From Chitinophaga pinensis (GTDB lineage Bacteria > Bacteroidota > Bacteroidia > Chitinophagales > Chitinophagaceae), in the NCBI GenBank assembly GCA_945862385.1, contig CAMAXV010000015.1:1-63482 (forward strand): a stretch of 63,482 nucleotides of DNA, written 5' to 3'. Positions 55,761 to 63,482 of the stretch are shown piece after piece (within the stretch, counting starts at the first letter, position 1; each line of letters begins with the position of its first letter). The notes below the pieces were generated by a model, which was not told the origin of the DNA, made no database searches, and saw only the letters and a program-made list of their open reading frames with translations. A program made the translations under genes and the position numbers.

Positions 55761-56885
55761 TTAAGGTTTATTCATGATAAAATCTCTGAAATTTTCTTTG
55801 TCAATAACCATACCTTGGGCTGAATAGCTTGTTAAAAATGATGCGGGAATCTTATTTCGACCGGCTGCATTCCACTTAAATTCATAGGCATGTATTTTTC
55901 CTCCTGAATCTTCAACAAAGTCAATTTCCTGTTTTTGGATCGTTCTCCAAAAATAATTATTGGTATAAAGTTGATGATAGGATTGCAGTTTAATTCGCTC
56001 TGATATCAAAAAGTTTTCCCACAAAGCGCCCTTATCATTTCTTAAATCAAATGAATTCAGGTTATTGATGATCATGTTCCTAATCCCATTGTCATAGAAA
56101 TAAATCTTTCTGTTGTTCTTGATTTCATTCCGCTGATTTCTACTGAAACTATTCAATTGAAAAACAATGAATGATTTTTCTAAAATGTCAATGTATTTTA
56201 TGACTGTGCCCTTATCAATTTCAAGAAGATTTGACAATTCATTGTATGAAACTTCAGCACCCAGTTGCAGCGCTAATGCCTTCAACAACTTCTCTAATAG
56301 CTGTGGCTTTCTGATTCCAATAACAGACAAAACATCTTTGTATAAATAACTGGTGGTCAAATCCTGCAAAACCTGTCTTGCATCATGCCGGTGGTTAATA
56401 ACATCGGGGTACATCCCGTAAATCAACCTTTCCTCGAGCTGGCTCATTGATTCAATGAAACCAAACTTCCCTTCCAACTCCTCCCACCCAATTGGATATA
56501 GGTGATACTCAAATTTTCTACCCGTCAACGGTTCCTGGGTATGGTTATTTAATTCCAAAGCTGAAGAGCCACTTACCAGCAGCTGCACATGTTTAAATTG
56601 GTCAGTAATTAATTTCAATGTGATTCCGATGTCTGAAATTCTTTGTGCCTCATCAATATAAACAATGTCATTGTTGCCAATGATTGTTTGAAGCCTGGAT
56701 CTACCAATTCCTTCAAGCATTCCTCTTATTTCAGGATCATCACCACTCAAAAATAAATGGGGTTTCCCAAGCAGTAATTCCTGGATCAAAGTCGTCTTCC
56801 CAACTTGTCTTGGACCCAATAGGATAATTGCTTTGCCTTGAAAAAATTTCTTTTCAATCTTGTCAAACAAGGTTCTTTTGATCAT
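55761..56885 (-). CDS. DUF4143-type AAA ATPase 3
   Basis: From the ATG at 56885 the protein is 374 residues; a TTG at 56927 lies inside the operator region and is not preferred. Walker A is LGPRQVGKTT and Walker B VYIDEAQRISDIG, with LVSGSSALEL as sensor. A winged helix (NELSNLLEIDKGTVIKYIDI) leads into a DUF4143 domain with KQEIDFVEDSGGKIHAYEFK, containing the D...ExK pattern of PD-(D/E)xK nucleases. It is the third such gene in a row on the minus strand, each with its own promoter. Confidence 0.87.
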   Translation of the reverse strand: MIKRTLFDKIEKKFFQGKAIILLGPRQVGKTTLIQELLLGKPHLFLSGDDPEIRGMLEGIGRSRLQTIIGNNDIVYIDEAQRISDIGITLKLITDQFKHVQLLVSGSSALELNNHTQEPLTGRKFEYHLYPIGWEELEGKFGFIESMSQLEERLIYGMYPDVINHRHDARQVLQDLTTSYLYKDVLSVIGIRKPQLLEKLLKALALQLGAEVSYNELSNLLEIDKGTVIKYIDILEKSFIVFQLNSFSRNQRNEIKNNRKIYFYDNGIRNMIINNLNSFDLRNDKGALWENFLISERIKLQSYHQLYTNNYFWRTIQKQEIDFVEDSGGKIHAYEFKWNAAGRNKIPASFLTSYSAQGMVIDKENFRDFIMNKP

Positions 56886-56949
56886 AATCACCAAATATAT
56901 ATACTTTTTAGTGATTATAATCGCCAATTACATATATTTTTTGGTGATT
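56886..56949 (-). promoter_or_regulatory. Promoter and repeated half-sites of ATPase 3
   Basis: AATCACCAAA (56886-56895) and TTTGGTGATT (56940-56949) form an inverted repeat. Between them lies a GATTATAATC palindrome (56913-56922), which adds further GTGATT-like half-sites. TATATTTG on the minus strand (56899-56892) is a -7 box overlapped by the first arm and only 6 bp from the ATG. Confidence 0.5.
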
Positions 56950-57037
56950 AGCTCGGAAATGCCCTCTTTTTATATTCTAAAAAGTAATGTAATTATCAAC
57001 TGTTTTAGCATCTAAACCAGTCAAAACCGACAATTCA

Positions 57038-58108
57038 TTATTCGAAATCTCTAAGAATTCCTGCATCTTTTACATCAGGCTCCTGCTGACTCAGACAATG
57101 GAAACTACCCAGTCCCCAGATGATGTCTGTGGAATCTATCCCCACCACTTCCCTTCCAGGAAAACATTGTCCGATAATGTCCATCACTTGCTGGTCTTTA
57201 TCTGACCGGTATGTGGGCACTACAACCTGGTTGTTGGCGATGTAAAAATTAGCATAAGATGCAGGCAGCATCTGATCTTCCCAAATCACCGGATCTGGCA
57301 TCGGGATTTCTACAATATTCAATTGCTTGCCGTTCAACAACCTCATGGCCTGGAGCTGTTTCAGGTTATGCTGCAAAAGTTCATAATTCTCGTCACCGGG
57401 ATTCTCCTCTACAACAGTAATCACGGTATCCTCATTCACAAACCGAACTGTATCATCTATATGTCCGTCTGTATCATCACCAACAATCCCTTCATCCACC
57501 CACAACACCTGATCCTGTCCATAGTAATCCATCAGGTACTGTTCTATCTGTTGCTGGCTCAAATGTGGATTCCGGTTGGGATTGAGCAGACAGGCTGTTG
57601 ATGTGATTACAGTGCCTGCGCCATTGAAATCCACTGAACCGCCTTCCATGATGATACCGGGATTGAATACTTCTAGGTTGAGTGCTGCTCCAATCTTTGT
57701 TGGGATTACATCATCCAGGTCAAACGGTGGATACTTATTGCCCCATGCATTGTAATTCCAGTCCACAATGGCTTTTTTTGATGGATCATTCCGATTCAAT
57801 AAGAATGCTGGTCCGTGATCCCTGCACCAGGCATCATTGGTAGGGTGTATAAAGAAATGGACCCTTTGCATCTCCACCCCCGCTGCCACCAGCATGGCTG
57901 TTGCGCTTTGCTGCATCGCAGCATCAGCCACATTGATATTGACATCTTCAAACCTCACCAGTGTTTTAATAAAAGCCACATAGGAAGGAAAAATGGTATC
58001 AATTTTTCCAGGCCAGGAAGCTTCCTTGTGGGGCCAGCTCAGCCAGGTTGCCTTGTGCGCTGCGAATTCTGCGGGGAAATAATATCCGAGGGATTTGGGG
58101 GTGCTCAT
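57038..58108 (-). CDS. aguA: Agmatine deiminase (agmatine iminohydrolase)
   Basis: From the ATG at 58108 the protein is 356 residues; a GTG at 58159 would translate a non-coding repeat and is rejected. It belongs to the PAD-like guanidino-hydrolase family: TWLSWPHKEASWPG, WCRDHGPAFLLN, DTDGHIDDTVRF and the C-terminal catalytic Cys (C338) in GSFHCLSQQEP. It converts agmatine to N-carbamoylputrescine. The partner amidase gene lies just upstream on the same strand, giving a complete two-step route to putrescine. Confidence 0.93.
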   Translation of the reverse strand: MSTPKSLGYYFPAEFAAHKATWLSWPHKEASWPGKIDTIFPSYVAFIKTLVRFEDVNINVADAAMQQSATAMLVAAGVEMQRVHFFIHPTNDAWCRDHGPAFLLNRNDPSKKAIVDWNYNAWGNKYPPFDLDDVIPTKIGAALNLEVFNPGIIMEGGSVDFNGAGTVITSTACLLNPNRNPHLSQQQIEQYLMDYYGQDQVLWVDEGIVGDDTDGHIDDTVRFVNEDTVITVVEENPGDENYELLQHNLKQLQAMRLLNGKQLNIVEIPMPDPVIWEDQMLPASYANFYIANNQVVVPTYRSDKDQQVMDIIGQCFPGREVVGIDSTDIIWGLGSFHCLSQQEPDVKDAGILRDFE

Positions 58109-58186
58109 ATAAAAAGGGACGAGGGACGAGGCACGAGGCACGAGATAAAACTCTATCACTTGTGCCTTGTGCCTGGTGCCTTTATT
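58109..58186. repeat. Intergenic repeat cluster between the agmatine genes
   Basis: GGGACGAGGGACGAG and GGCACGAGGCACGAG repeats (58116-58144) face CTTGTGCCTTGTGCC (58159-58173). Together they can form a hairpin-like structure. The same motif class occurs at 25.0 and 51.0 kb. Confidence 0.6.
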
Positions 58187-59056
58187 TTAATCAATAAATC
58201 GCTTTACAATTTCTCCATAACTATCAATCCGCCTGTCTCGTAAAAAGGGCCAGTGGGTGCGGTAGCTATCCGTTTTGGCTAAATCCAGTTCAGTTACAAT
58301 CACTTCCTCCTGATCATGGGTTGCCTTAACAATCAGCGAACCAAATGGATTGGACACAAAGGATCCTCCCCAGAATTTCATGGCACCATCCTGTTCTAAA
58401 CCTACCCTGTTGACGCTGACCACATGTACACCATTGGCCACAGCATGGCTGCGCTGAATGGTCTGCCAGGCATTGTATTGCTCTGTGTTAGTCGCTTCAT
58501 CCTGAGCTGTAGCCCAGCCAATGGCAGTGGGATAAAATAATATCTCCGCTCCCATCAAGGCCGTAAGCCTTGATGCTTCAGGATACCACTGGTCCCAGCA
58601 AATCAACACACCAATAGTAGCGAACTTTGTTTTGAAAACCTTATACCCAAGATCTCCCGGCGTAAAATAGAACTTCTCAAAATAAGCCGGATCATCGGGG
58701 ATATGCATTTTCCTGTACTTGCCCAGATACGTTCCATCTGCATCCAAAACAGCTGTAGTATTGTGATACAATCCCTGCGCCCTTTTCTCAAAGAGGGAAG
58801 CAATGATTACAACACCCAGTTCCTTGGCTACTGCCGAAAGGGTATCTGTAGATGGACCGGGAATGGGCTCTGCCAGTTTGAAGTTTTCATAGTCCTCCAC
58901 ATCACAGAAATAAAGCGATGTAAACAACTCCTGCAGGCAAACAATATTGGCTCCTTGGGAAACTGCATCCCTGATCCCGCTGATGGCCTTTTCCATATTA
59001 GACCGGGCATCATCACTGCAACTCATCTGTACCAAACCGACTTTTACCTTTGACAT
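58187..59056 (-). CDS. aguB: N-carbamoylputrescine amidase
   Basis: The 289-residue protein is a nitrilase-superfamily amidase with the catalytic triad E43 (LQELFTSLYF), K116 (KYRKMHIPDD) and C153 (LICWDQWYPEASRL). The LFTSLYFCDVEDYENF stretch is characteristic of the plant-type AguB branch. It hydrolyses N-carbamoylputrescine to putrescine, CO2 and ammonia. It precedes the agmatine deiminase on the same strand, with 78 bp of repeat between. Confidence 0.94.
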   Translation of the reverse strand: MSKVKVGLVQMSCSDDARSNMEKAISGIRDAVSQGANIVCLQELFTSLYFCDVEDYENFKLAEPIPGPSTDTLSAVAKELGVVIIASLFEKRAQGLYHNTTAVLDADGTYLGKYRKMHIPDDPAYFEKFYFTPGDLGYKVFKTKFATIGVLICWDQWYPEASRLTALMGAEILFYPTAIGWATAQDEATNTEQYNAWQTIQRSHAVANGVHVVSVNRVGLEQDGAMKFWGGSFVSNPFGSLIVKATHDQEEVIVTELDLAKTDSYRTHWPFLRDRRIDSYGEIVKRFID

Positions 59057-59103
59057 CTTTATGTTTTATTGGTTCTGATTGATTTATGTGTTGAATTTCA
59101 AAC

Positions 59104-59841
59104 CTAGGTTTCTACAAGTACCAGGTCTTCAAGCTGGTGGATACCGATGGACTTCTGCGTCATGAATCCTTCCCCATATTGTACACCGATACGTTTGCCC
59201 ATCAACCTGGCTCTCGAAATAATCGCATCCATAAAACCGGGTGTTGAAATGTATGTCTGCGTGCCATTGGCACCGGCTGGTTGGGTATGAAATTGGGTGG
59301 AATACGCTTTGATTGCTTCCATCCGCTGTTCAAATACAGCTGAAATATCTACAATCAACTGCGGCTCGTAAAACCTGTCCTGGATATAATGTAATATTTG
59401 TTTTGGTCTCCATCTTTCCTGCGGACGACCATCTTCATCAACTGTTTCAATTTTGCTTAACCCTGCCAGAAATGCAGATTCTGCTACAAGTTTGCCGGCC
59501 CTTCCGTGATCAGGATGGCGGTCGTCCAGGATATTTGCAAGTATGACTTCAGGACGGTATTTGCGGATTACCCTGATAACCTTCAGCTGGTGGTCTTCAT
59601 CATTCCTGAAAAATCCATCACGCATGCCCAGGTTTTCACGGACAGACAAGCCCATAATCTGAGCTGCCAGTGCTGCTTCTGAAGCCCTTGTCTCCGCGGT
59701 TCCGCGTGTTCCCAATTCTCCAGCAGTGAGATCAACCACTCCTGCAGCATTGCCTTTTCTGACCTCATTGATCAGCGTGCCGGAACAGCTGAGTTCAACA
59801 TCATCAGGGTGTACCCCGATTGCGAGAACATATAATTTCAT
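59104..59841 (-). CDS. bshB1: Bacillithiol biosynthesis deacetylase BshB1
   Basis: The 245-residue protein is a PIG-L/LmbE-family zinc deacetylase with H11-P12-D13-D14 (GVHPDDVELSCSGTL) and DRHPDHGRAGKLV. GELGTRGTAETRASEA is typical of BshB1. It removes the acetyl group from N-acetylglucosaminyl-malate during synthesis of bacillithiol, the low-molecular-weight thiol of many Bacteroidota and Firmicutes. A TATCTTTG box lies 18 bp before its ATG. Confidence 0.92.
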   Translation of the reverse strand: MKLYVLAIGVHPDDVELSCSGTLINEVRKGNAAGVVDLTAGELGTRGTAETRASEAALAAQIMGLSVRENLGMRDGFFRNDEDHQLKVIRVIRKYRPEVILANILDDRHPDHGRAGKLVAESAFLAGLSKIETVDEDGRPQERWRPKQILHYIQDRFYEPQLIVDISAVFEQRMEAIKAYSTQFHTQPAGANGTQTYISTPGFMDAIISRARLMGKRIGVQYGEGFMTQKSIGIHQLEDLVLVET

Positions 59842-59859
59842 TTATTGATTTTTGCGCTG

Positions 59860-59867
59860 CAAAGATA
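59860..59867 (-). promoter_or_regulatory. Candidate -7 box for bshB1
   Basis: TATCTTTG on the minus strand fits TAnnTTTG, 18 bp upstream of the bshB1 ATG and just after the DUF4294 stop. Confidence 0.4.
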
Positions 59868-59872
59868 AGTAA

Positions 59873-60472
59873 TCAGGAGGCATGTCCATACATCCTGGCA
59901 ACTTCCTGCACGATGCTTTCCATTTCAGCATCTTCCCCGTTGGGGTCATAATTCTGTTTCAAACTACCGCCAAAAACCCAGGCCAGGGTTTGCCAGAACC
60001 GCGCAGAAAAGCCTCCCCTGTATTCTTTTACCAGTTCATAACAGGTATTCTTCGTCTGTCTGTTGATAAGTTTCATGAGTATCTTTCCCTGGTAAACAGA
60101 AAGATTGGTTAAAGGCGCTGTAAACTCTTTTTTTAATTCTTTTTCCCGCAGACTCAGGTACTTTTTTCTTTTCTGCTCATCCGTTACTCCTGCAAGGTGT
60201 TTGTTGACATCGTTGATGATGGCACTGGCCTTCATGGCATAAGGGTAAGTAACATAAACAGCATTGCGCAGGCGGGTCCATTCCCGGTGTGCCTTACGCT
60301 GCTCCTTACTCATTTTTGCCGATACAAAAACCTGGTCCATGACCCTATAAGTCATGGTGTCCCCTCCATATACTATGAAGGGGACAACCAGCGTATCGTT
60401 CGGACCATAACTTGTTTGTGAAAAGCTATGTCCTGCTAAACCTAAGAAAAATATGATGAGCAGTCTGTTCAT
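59873..60472 (-). CDS. DUF4294 family exported protein
   Basis: The 199-residue protein has a signal peptide (MNRLLIIFFLGLAGHSFSQ), then the DUF4294 pattern: helical WTRLRNAVYVTYPYAMKASA, EKELKKEFTAPLTNLSVYQG and KILMKLINRQTKNTCYELVK. The family is restricted mainly to Bacteroidota and has no known activity. It starts 12 bp after the haem-lyase gene stop and may share its transcript with the ccm genes. Confidence 0.85.
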   Translation of the reverse strand: MNRLLIIFFLGLAGHSFSQTSYGPNDTLVVPFIVYGGDTMTYRVMDQVFVSAKMSKEQRKAHREWTRLRNAVYVTYPYAMKASAIINDVNKHLAGVTDEQKRKKYLSLREKELKKEFTAPLTNLSVYQGKILMKLINRQTKNTCYELVKEYRGGFSARFWQTLAWVFGGSLKQNYDPNGEDAEMESIVQEVARMYGHAS

Positions 60473-60484
60473 CCTTACTTTACA

Positions 60485-62950
60485 TTAGATGGCGTATAAT
60501 TTACTTTTTAACCTGTAATACATGCTGATCATGAATCCGATAACCATGATGATGGTTCCGAGCCAAAGGAGGTTGATCAGCGGGAATCGGAAAGCCTTGA
60601 GGGTAATATACCGCATCACAGAAGGACTTTCCTTAACCCCGAGGTAAACTTCGTCTTTGCCTCTTTTTTCAAGATTCAGTACCAGTGACTGCTCCATTAC
60701 GGTATCTGCCTTGCTGAAACCAAATCCTTTTTGAACAAAATAACCGGGGGTTGATTTGAATCCAACACCCTGACTGGATACAACGTTCAACTTAGACAGC
60801 CAGGCGCTGTCTACCAGCGGCAGGTCTTTATTGTCGTTTTTATTGGCCCTAACCAGGTCTTCAACCAAGACATAACCATTGGAATAAAAAACAGTATCTC
60901 CCTGATTCACCCGGGTATATTTGAACTCAGATGTGTCTTTTTTGGCATTCTCGGGACTCATCCAGGAAGTGATATAAACAAATACATCGTTGGTGAGGTA
61001 GTGCTTCGCACCCGGATTGGATGAAAGATTTGAACCGGTTTCGGATTTGATCATGAATGCATTGGGCGTAATCATGAACTGATCCTTCACTTCGTTCGTA
61101 ACTGTATCCGTTTCAATGAAATTTATCTTGAAGTAAACCTTGTTATTCTTTGGTTCAGCAGAATCACCCAGGTAGGTAACCATATACTTACCCATCGGTA
61201 TGGGCGTATTGTATATCAGGGTCATGTTCTCCAGCGGATTATCTTCCTTTCCCTTGTTATCACGCAGACCCTTCACCAGGATACCTGTCAGGTTTTGTGA
61301 TATCAATTCTTTCTTGGAAGCAGAGATGAGGATACCAACAAGCATCAATCCGAAACCAAAATGGGTAATGGATGAGCCTGCAGCTTTCATTTTCCACTTC
61401 AGGACTGAACCGAGGTAGAAGGCGTTGGCAACAACGGTGTAGATGGATGCCCACAAGGCTATGTGAATAGCCACCAGGTAACCCAGTCCGAACTTATCGT
61501 AGTTGATATCTCCGAAAATACTGGCCAGTGCTCCGATTACTGCAGAGATAATGGTGGGGACCAGTAATTTGGACCACAGGTACTTCCTCGTGGTGTCTTT
61601 GTATTTGAAATACTGCGTCATGGCCGTTAGGAGGGCCAGAACGATTGTTACAAGCACCATGATCCTGTTGTACACATATTCTACCTCATCACCAATGGCC
61701 CAGCTTGTGCCAATGAGCTTATTGATAAAGGGAAGGGATGTTAAAACGATGATGTAAACAGCAGAAATCAGGAGGAGAAGCGAACCCACAAACATCCAGA
61801 ACTCACGGGAATTCATGCTTTCCTCTTTTACCACAACCGGAACATTTTTACGGTCTCTCCAATAGAGTACCAGCGGCAAAGCGATAAATACAAACTGCAT
61901 CAGCAGTAGGTGCCAGTAGAGTGAGTTTCCTTCTCCGGTGAATGAGTGAACTGAGGTATCACCCAGTACGCCTGTACGGGTCAGGAAAGTTGAATACAAC
62001 ACCAGCAGATAACCTAATGAAATAAATAGGTACGAGGATTTCAGGGAATGACCCGTACTCTGGAATATCAGCATTGTATGAATGCCGGCAACCAATAGCA
62101 GCCAGGGCACCATGGAAGCATTTTCAACAGGATCCCATGCCCAGTAACCACCAAAAGTTAGCGACTCATATGCCCAGGCACCACCCATCATAATACCCAG
62201 ACCGAGTATACCCGCACTGAACAAAGCCCATGGCATGGCAGCCCGAACCCATCCTGCATGGTCTCTCTTCCAGAGGCCTGCAACGGCAAAGGCATAAGGC
62301 ACTGCAGCTGAAGCAAAACCCAGGAAAAGAACTGGAGGATGAATAACCATCCAGTAATTCTGGAGGAGGATATTCAGACCATTTCCATCTGTCAAATATT
62401 TAGTAAGGTAATCAGCATCCTGAAATATAGGTGCATCCGGGAATTCATTCCGCATCAAAACAAATGGATTGGTACCAATCCTGATGTCGAAGAAATAAAT
62501 ACCCAGGAGGAAACTGGCCAGAAATAGCTGTAAAATACTCATCACAGACATCACCGGATATTCCCATTTGCGAGACCACTTGATAAGAACTGCGCCCAGG
62601 ATGGCATTCCAGAATGCCCAAAGCATAAAGCTACCCTCCTGACCTTCCCAGAAGCAACTGAGCAGGTACTGCATGTCTAAGCTGCGCTTAGAATGCGAAT
62701 GGGCATACTTGTATTCGAAGTAGTGGTTATAAATAATCAGATAAAGCACTACAAAGAGACCAATTACAGATACCGCGTTGGTAAGGAATGAAATCCGCGC
62801 AAGCTTACGCCAGGGTTTTTCTTCCAGTTCATTTGCATTTGCAGCCTTAAAATTGGCAAATGCCGCCACGAGGGCGGCAATGAAAGCCAGTAGAGTCAGG
62901 AACATACCAATCTGACCGATCAGCAGATGTTCGCCATTGTATTTAATCAT
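60485..62950 (-). CDS. ccmF: CcmF-type haem lyase / cytochrome c maturation membrane protein
   Basis: The 821-residue protein has about 15 membrane segments and the haem-handling WWD motif in GGYWAWDPVENASMVPW, along with the CcmF-typical VIHPPVLFLGF. CcmF takes haem from CcmE and attaches it to apocytochromes in the periplasm. Its ATG overlaps the ccmE stop by 4 bp. A periplasmic stretch near residues 590-740 lies before the last membrane helix. No CcmG or CcmH gene is in the window. Confidence 0.92.
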   Translation of the reverse strand: MIKYNGEHLLIGQIGMFLTLLAFIAALVAAFANFKAANANELEEKPWRKLARISFLTNAVSVIGLFVVLYLIIYNHYFEYKYAHSHSKRSLDMQYLLSCFWEGQEGSFMLWAFWNAILGAVLIKWSRKWEYPVMSVMSILQLFLASFLLGIYFFDIRIGTNPFVLMRNEFPDAPIFQDADYLTKYLTDGNGLNILLQNYWMVIHPPVLFLGFASAAVPYAFAVAGLWKRDHAGWVRAAMPWALFSAGILGLGIMMGGAWAYESLTFGGYWAWDPVENASMVPWLLLVAGIHTMLIFQSTGHSLKSSYLFISLGYLLVLYSTFLTRTGVLGDTSVHSFTGEGNSLYWHLLLMQFVFIALPLVLYWRDRKNVPVVVKEESMNSREFWMFVGSLLLLISAVYIIVLTSLPFINKLIGTSWAIGDEVEYVYNRIMVLVTIVLALLTAMTQYFKYKDTTRKYLWSKLLVPTIISAVIGALASIFGDINYDKFGLGYLVAIHIALWASIYTVVANAFYLGSVLKWKMKAAGSSITHFGFGLMLVGILISASKKELISQNLTGILVKGLRDNKGKEDNPLENMTLIYNTPIPMGKYMVTYLGDSAEPKNNKVYFKINFIETDTVTNEVKDQFMITPNAFMIKSETGSNLSSNPGAKHYLTNDVFVYITSWMSPENAKKDTSEFKYTRVNQGDTVFYSNGYVLVEDLVRANKNDNKDLPLVDSAWLSKLNVVSSQGVGFKSTPGYFVQKGFGFSKADTVMEQSLVLNLEKRGKDEVYLGVKESPSVMRYITLKAFRFPLINLLWLGTIIMVIGFMISMYYRLKSKLYAI

Positions 62951-63333
62951 AATTTCGCTACCTTTTCGTCTGTGTATTTAGATGGACATTTCAGGATAAT
63001 CTCCTTGCATTCAAAAACTTCACCTTTCATGGATCCTTTCATGACCACACGCTGACTCTTCTCAAAATCAGTTGGTTTTGCATTTCTGTAAACAACTTCT
63101 GTAGAAGATCCAAGTGAATCAACAGCTATAAAAGACAGGTAATTCGGATCTTTCAAAGGATCATAAATAACCGGCTTCGTAGTATCAAGCTTGGCAATCA
63201 GGTGAACAAACTTTCCTTCCTTTCTGCGGGCGGACTCAACAGAATCATACGTACTGATGTCGTCCATCAGTGTAAGCAATGCAGCAATAGATGCTGCAAT
63301 AAAAACAAGCCCTAAAACATGCGTCTTTTTCAT
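62947..63333 (-). CDS. ccmE: CcmE haem chaperone with CxxxY haem site
   Basis: The 128-residue protein has an N-terminal membrane anchor and the CcmE OB-fold. It lacks the usual haem-binding His (HxxxY) and has C116-P-S-K-Y120 in its place. The CxxxY type is known from some archaeal and delta-proteobacterial Ccm systems that also lack CcmG and CcmH. It hands haem to the CcmF protein encoded right after it (4-bp overlap). A TAACTTTG box lies upstream. Confidence 0.88.
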   Translation of the reverse strand: MKKTHVLGLVFIAASIAALLTLMDDISTYDSVESARRKEGKFVHLIAKLDTTKPVIYDPLKDPNYLSFIAVDSLGSSTEVVYRNAKPTDFEKSQRVVMKGSMKGEVFECKEIILKCPSKYTDEKVAKL

Positions 63334-63350
63334 GATTAAGAATATTGGTA

Positions 63351-63358
63351 CAAAGTTA
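63351..63358 (-). promoter_or_regulatory. Candidate -7 box for the ccmE-ccmF operon
   Basis: TAACTTTG on the minus strand fits TAnnTTTG, 17 bp before the ccmE ATG. The -33 element is not clear. Confidence 0.4.
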
Positions 63359-63396
63359 GTTAAAAAGGCACTAAATTGCGGTCCTCAAAAACCCAT

Positions 63397-63482
63397 ATGA
63401 TCGCTGATCTATCCCGCTTCGACCCCAATGGGGTCAGCGTTGCGAACAATAATGTTTTCGGACTTCCTTATAACGAAGAAAA
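63397..63482 (+). CDS. Agmatinase/arginase-family protein (5' end only)
   Basis: The frame from an ATG at 63397 is open to the window edge (28 codons). The peptide MIADLSRFDPNGVSVANNNV followed by FGLPYNEE resembles the N-terminus of Bacteroidota agmatinase-family proteins, which often read DPNG...FGLP before the ureohydrolase core. If correct, it would be a second enzyme with an agmatine link within 6 kb of aguA and aguB. The metal-binding core is outside the window, so the call is tentative. Confidence 0.5.
   Translation, partial: MIADLSRFDPNGVSVANNNVFGLPYNEE

Noticed and set aside
58109-58159. GTG start extending the agmatine deiminase
   Set aside because: It would translate dispersed repeat DNA; the ATG at 58108 gives the usual length.

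Overview
The window is a stretch of a Bacteroidota chromosome, most likely from the Chitinophagales/Sphingobacteriales side. The evidence is a PorP/SprF-family protein next to a repeat-rich secreted protein (type IX secretion), a fused SecDF, a SusC-like plug domain, a bacillithiol deacetylase, promoters of the TTTG / TAnnTTTG type, and little use of Shine-Dalgarno sites. No rRNA, tRNA, CRISPR array or complete transposon was seen.

Layout. 1-1.7 kb: truncated Ig-repeat secreted protein and a PorP/SprF protein. 1.9-5.1 kb: a secreted three-domain phosphoesterase. 5.2-8.6 kb: a FIST sensor - histidine kinase - receiver operon. 8.9-9.4 kb: a PepSY-like periplasmic protein. 9.4-14.7 kb: an ethanolamine-type permease, a glutamine-synthetase-like ligase, an iron alcohol dehydrogenase and an aldehyde dehydrogenase, which fit a gamma-glutamylated amine catabolic route. 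14.7-36.6 kb: a large hexuronate locus (uxaC, LacI regulator, hexuronate MFS transporter, uxuA, SDR fructuronate reductase, kduI, kdgK, YhcH, eda). It is interleaved with exported Gfo/Idh/MocA oxidoreductases, a ThuA protein and a tandem DUF1080 protein, the signature of 3-keto-glycoside chemistry. The locus is split at 28.9-32.4 kb by an AT-rich islet holding a HipBST-like toxin-antitoxin system, a zinc-ribbon protein and a cassette-like DUF7000 gene. 36.8-40.0 kb: exported amidohydrolase and gamma-glutamyltransferase-family protein. 40.3-52.9 kb: mostly housekeeping genes (aminotransferase, SecDF, IscA-type protein, methylmalonyl-CoA mutase-family protein, ABC-F, M20 hydrolase, YggS, CDF transporter). 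53.0-56.9 kb: three DUF4143-type ATPases. The first lies between two 70-bp direct repeats, one of which is the 3' end of the CDF gene. 57.0-63.5 kb: agmatine deiminase and N-carbamoylputrescine amidase (putrescine synthesis), BshB1, a DUF4294 protein, CcmF- and CcmE-type haem delivery proteins, and the start of an agmatinase-like gene.

How it works together. The hexuronate genes would turn glucuronate/galacturonate or unsaturated uronates into KDG, then KDPG, then pyruvate and glyceraldehyde 3-phosphate. A near-palindromic motif resembling a LacI-family operator occurs in both divergent promoter regions of this locus (20.0 and 36.7 kb). The exported oxidoreductases, ThuA and DUF1080 proteins could release uronates or sugars from glycosides by oxidation and elimination instead of ordinary hydrolysis.

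Repeats worth noting are two 183-bp elements with 26-bp terminal inverted repeats in opposite orientation (40.1 and 44.8 kb), and several short intergenic repeat clusters.
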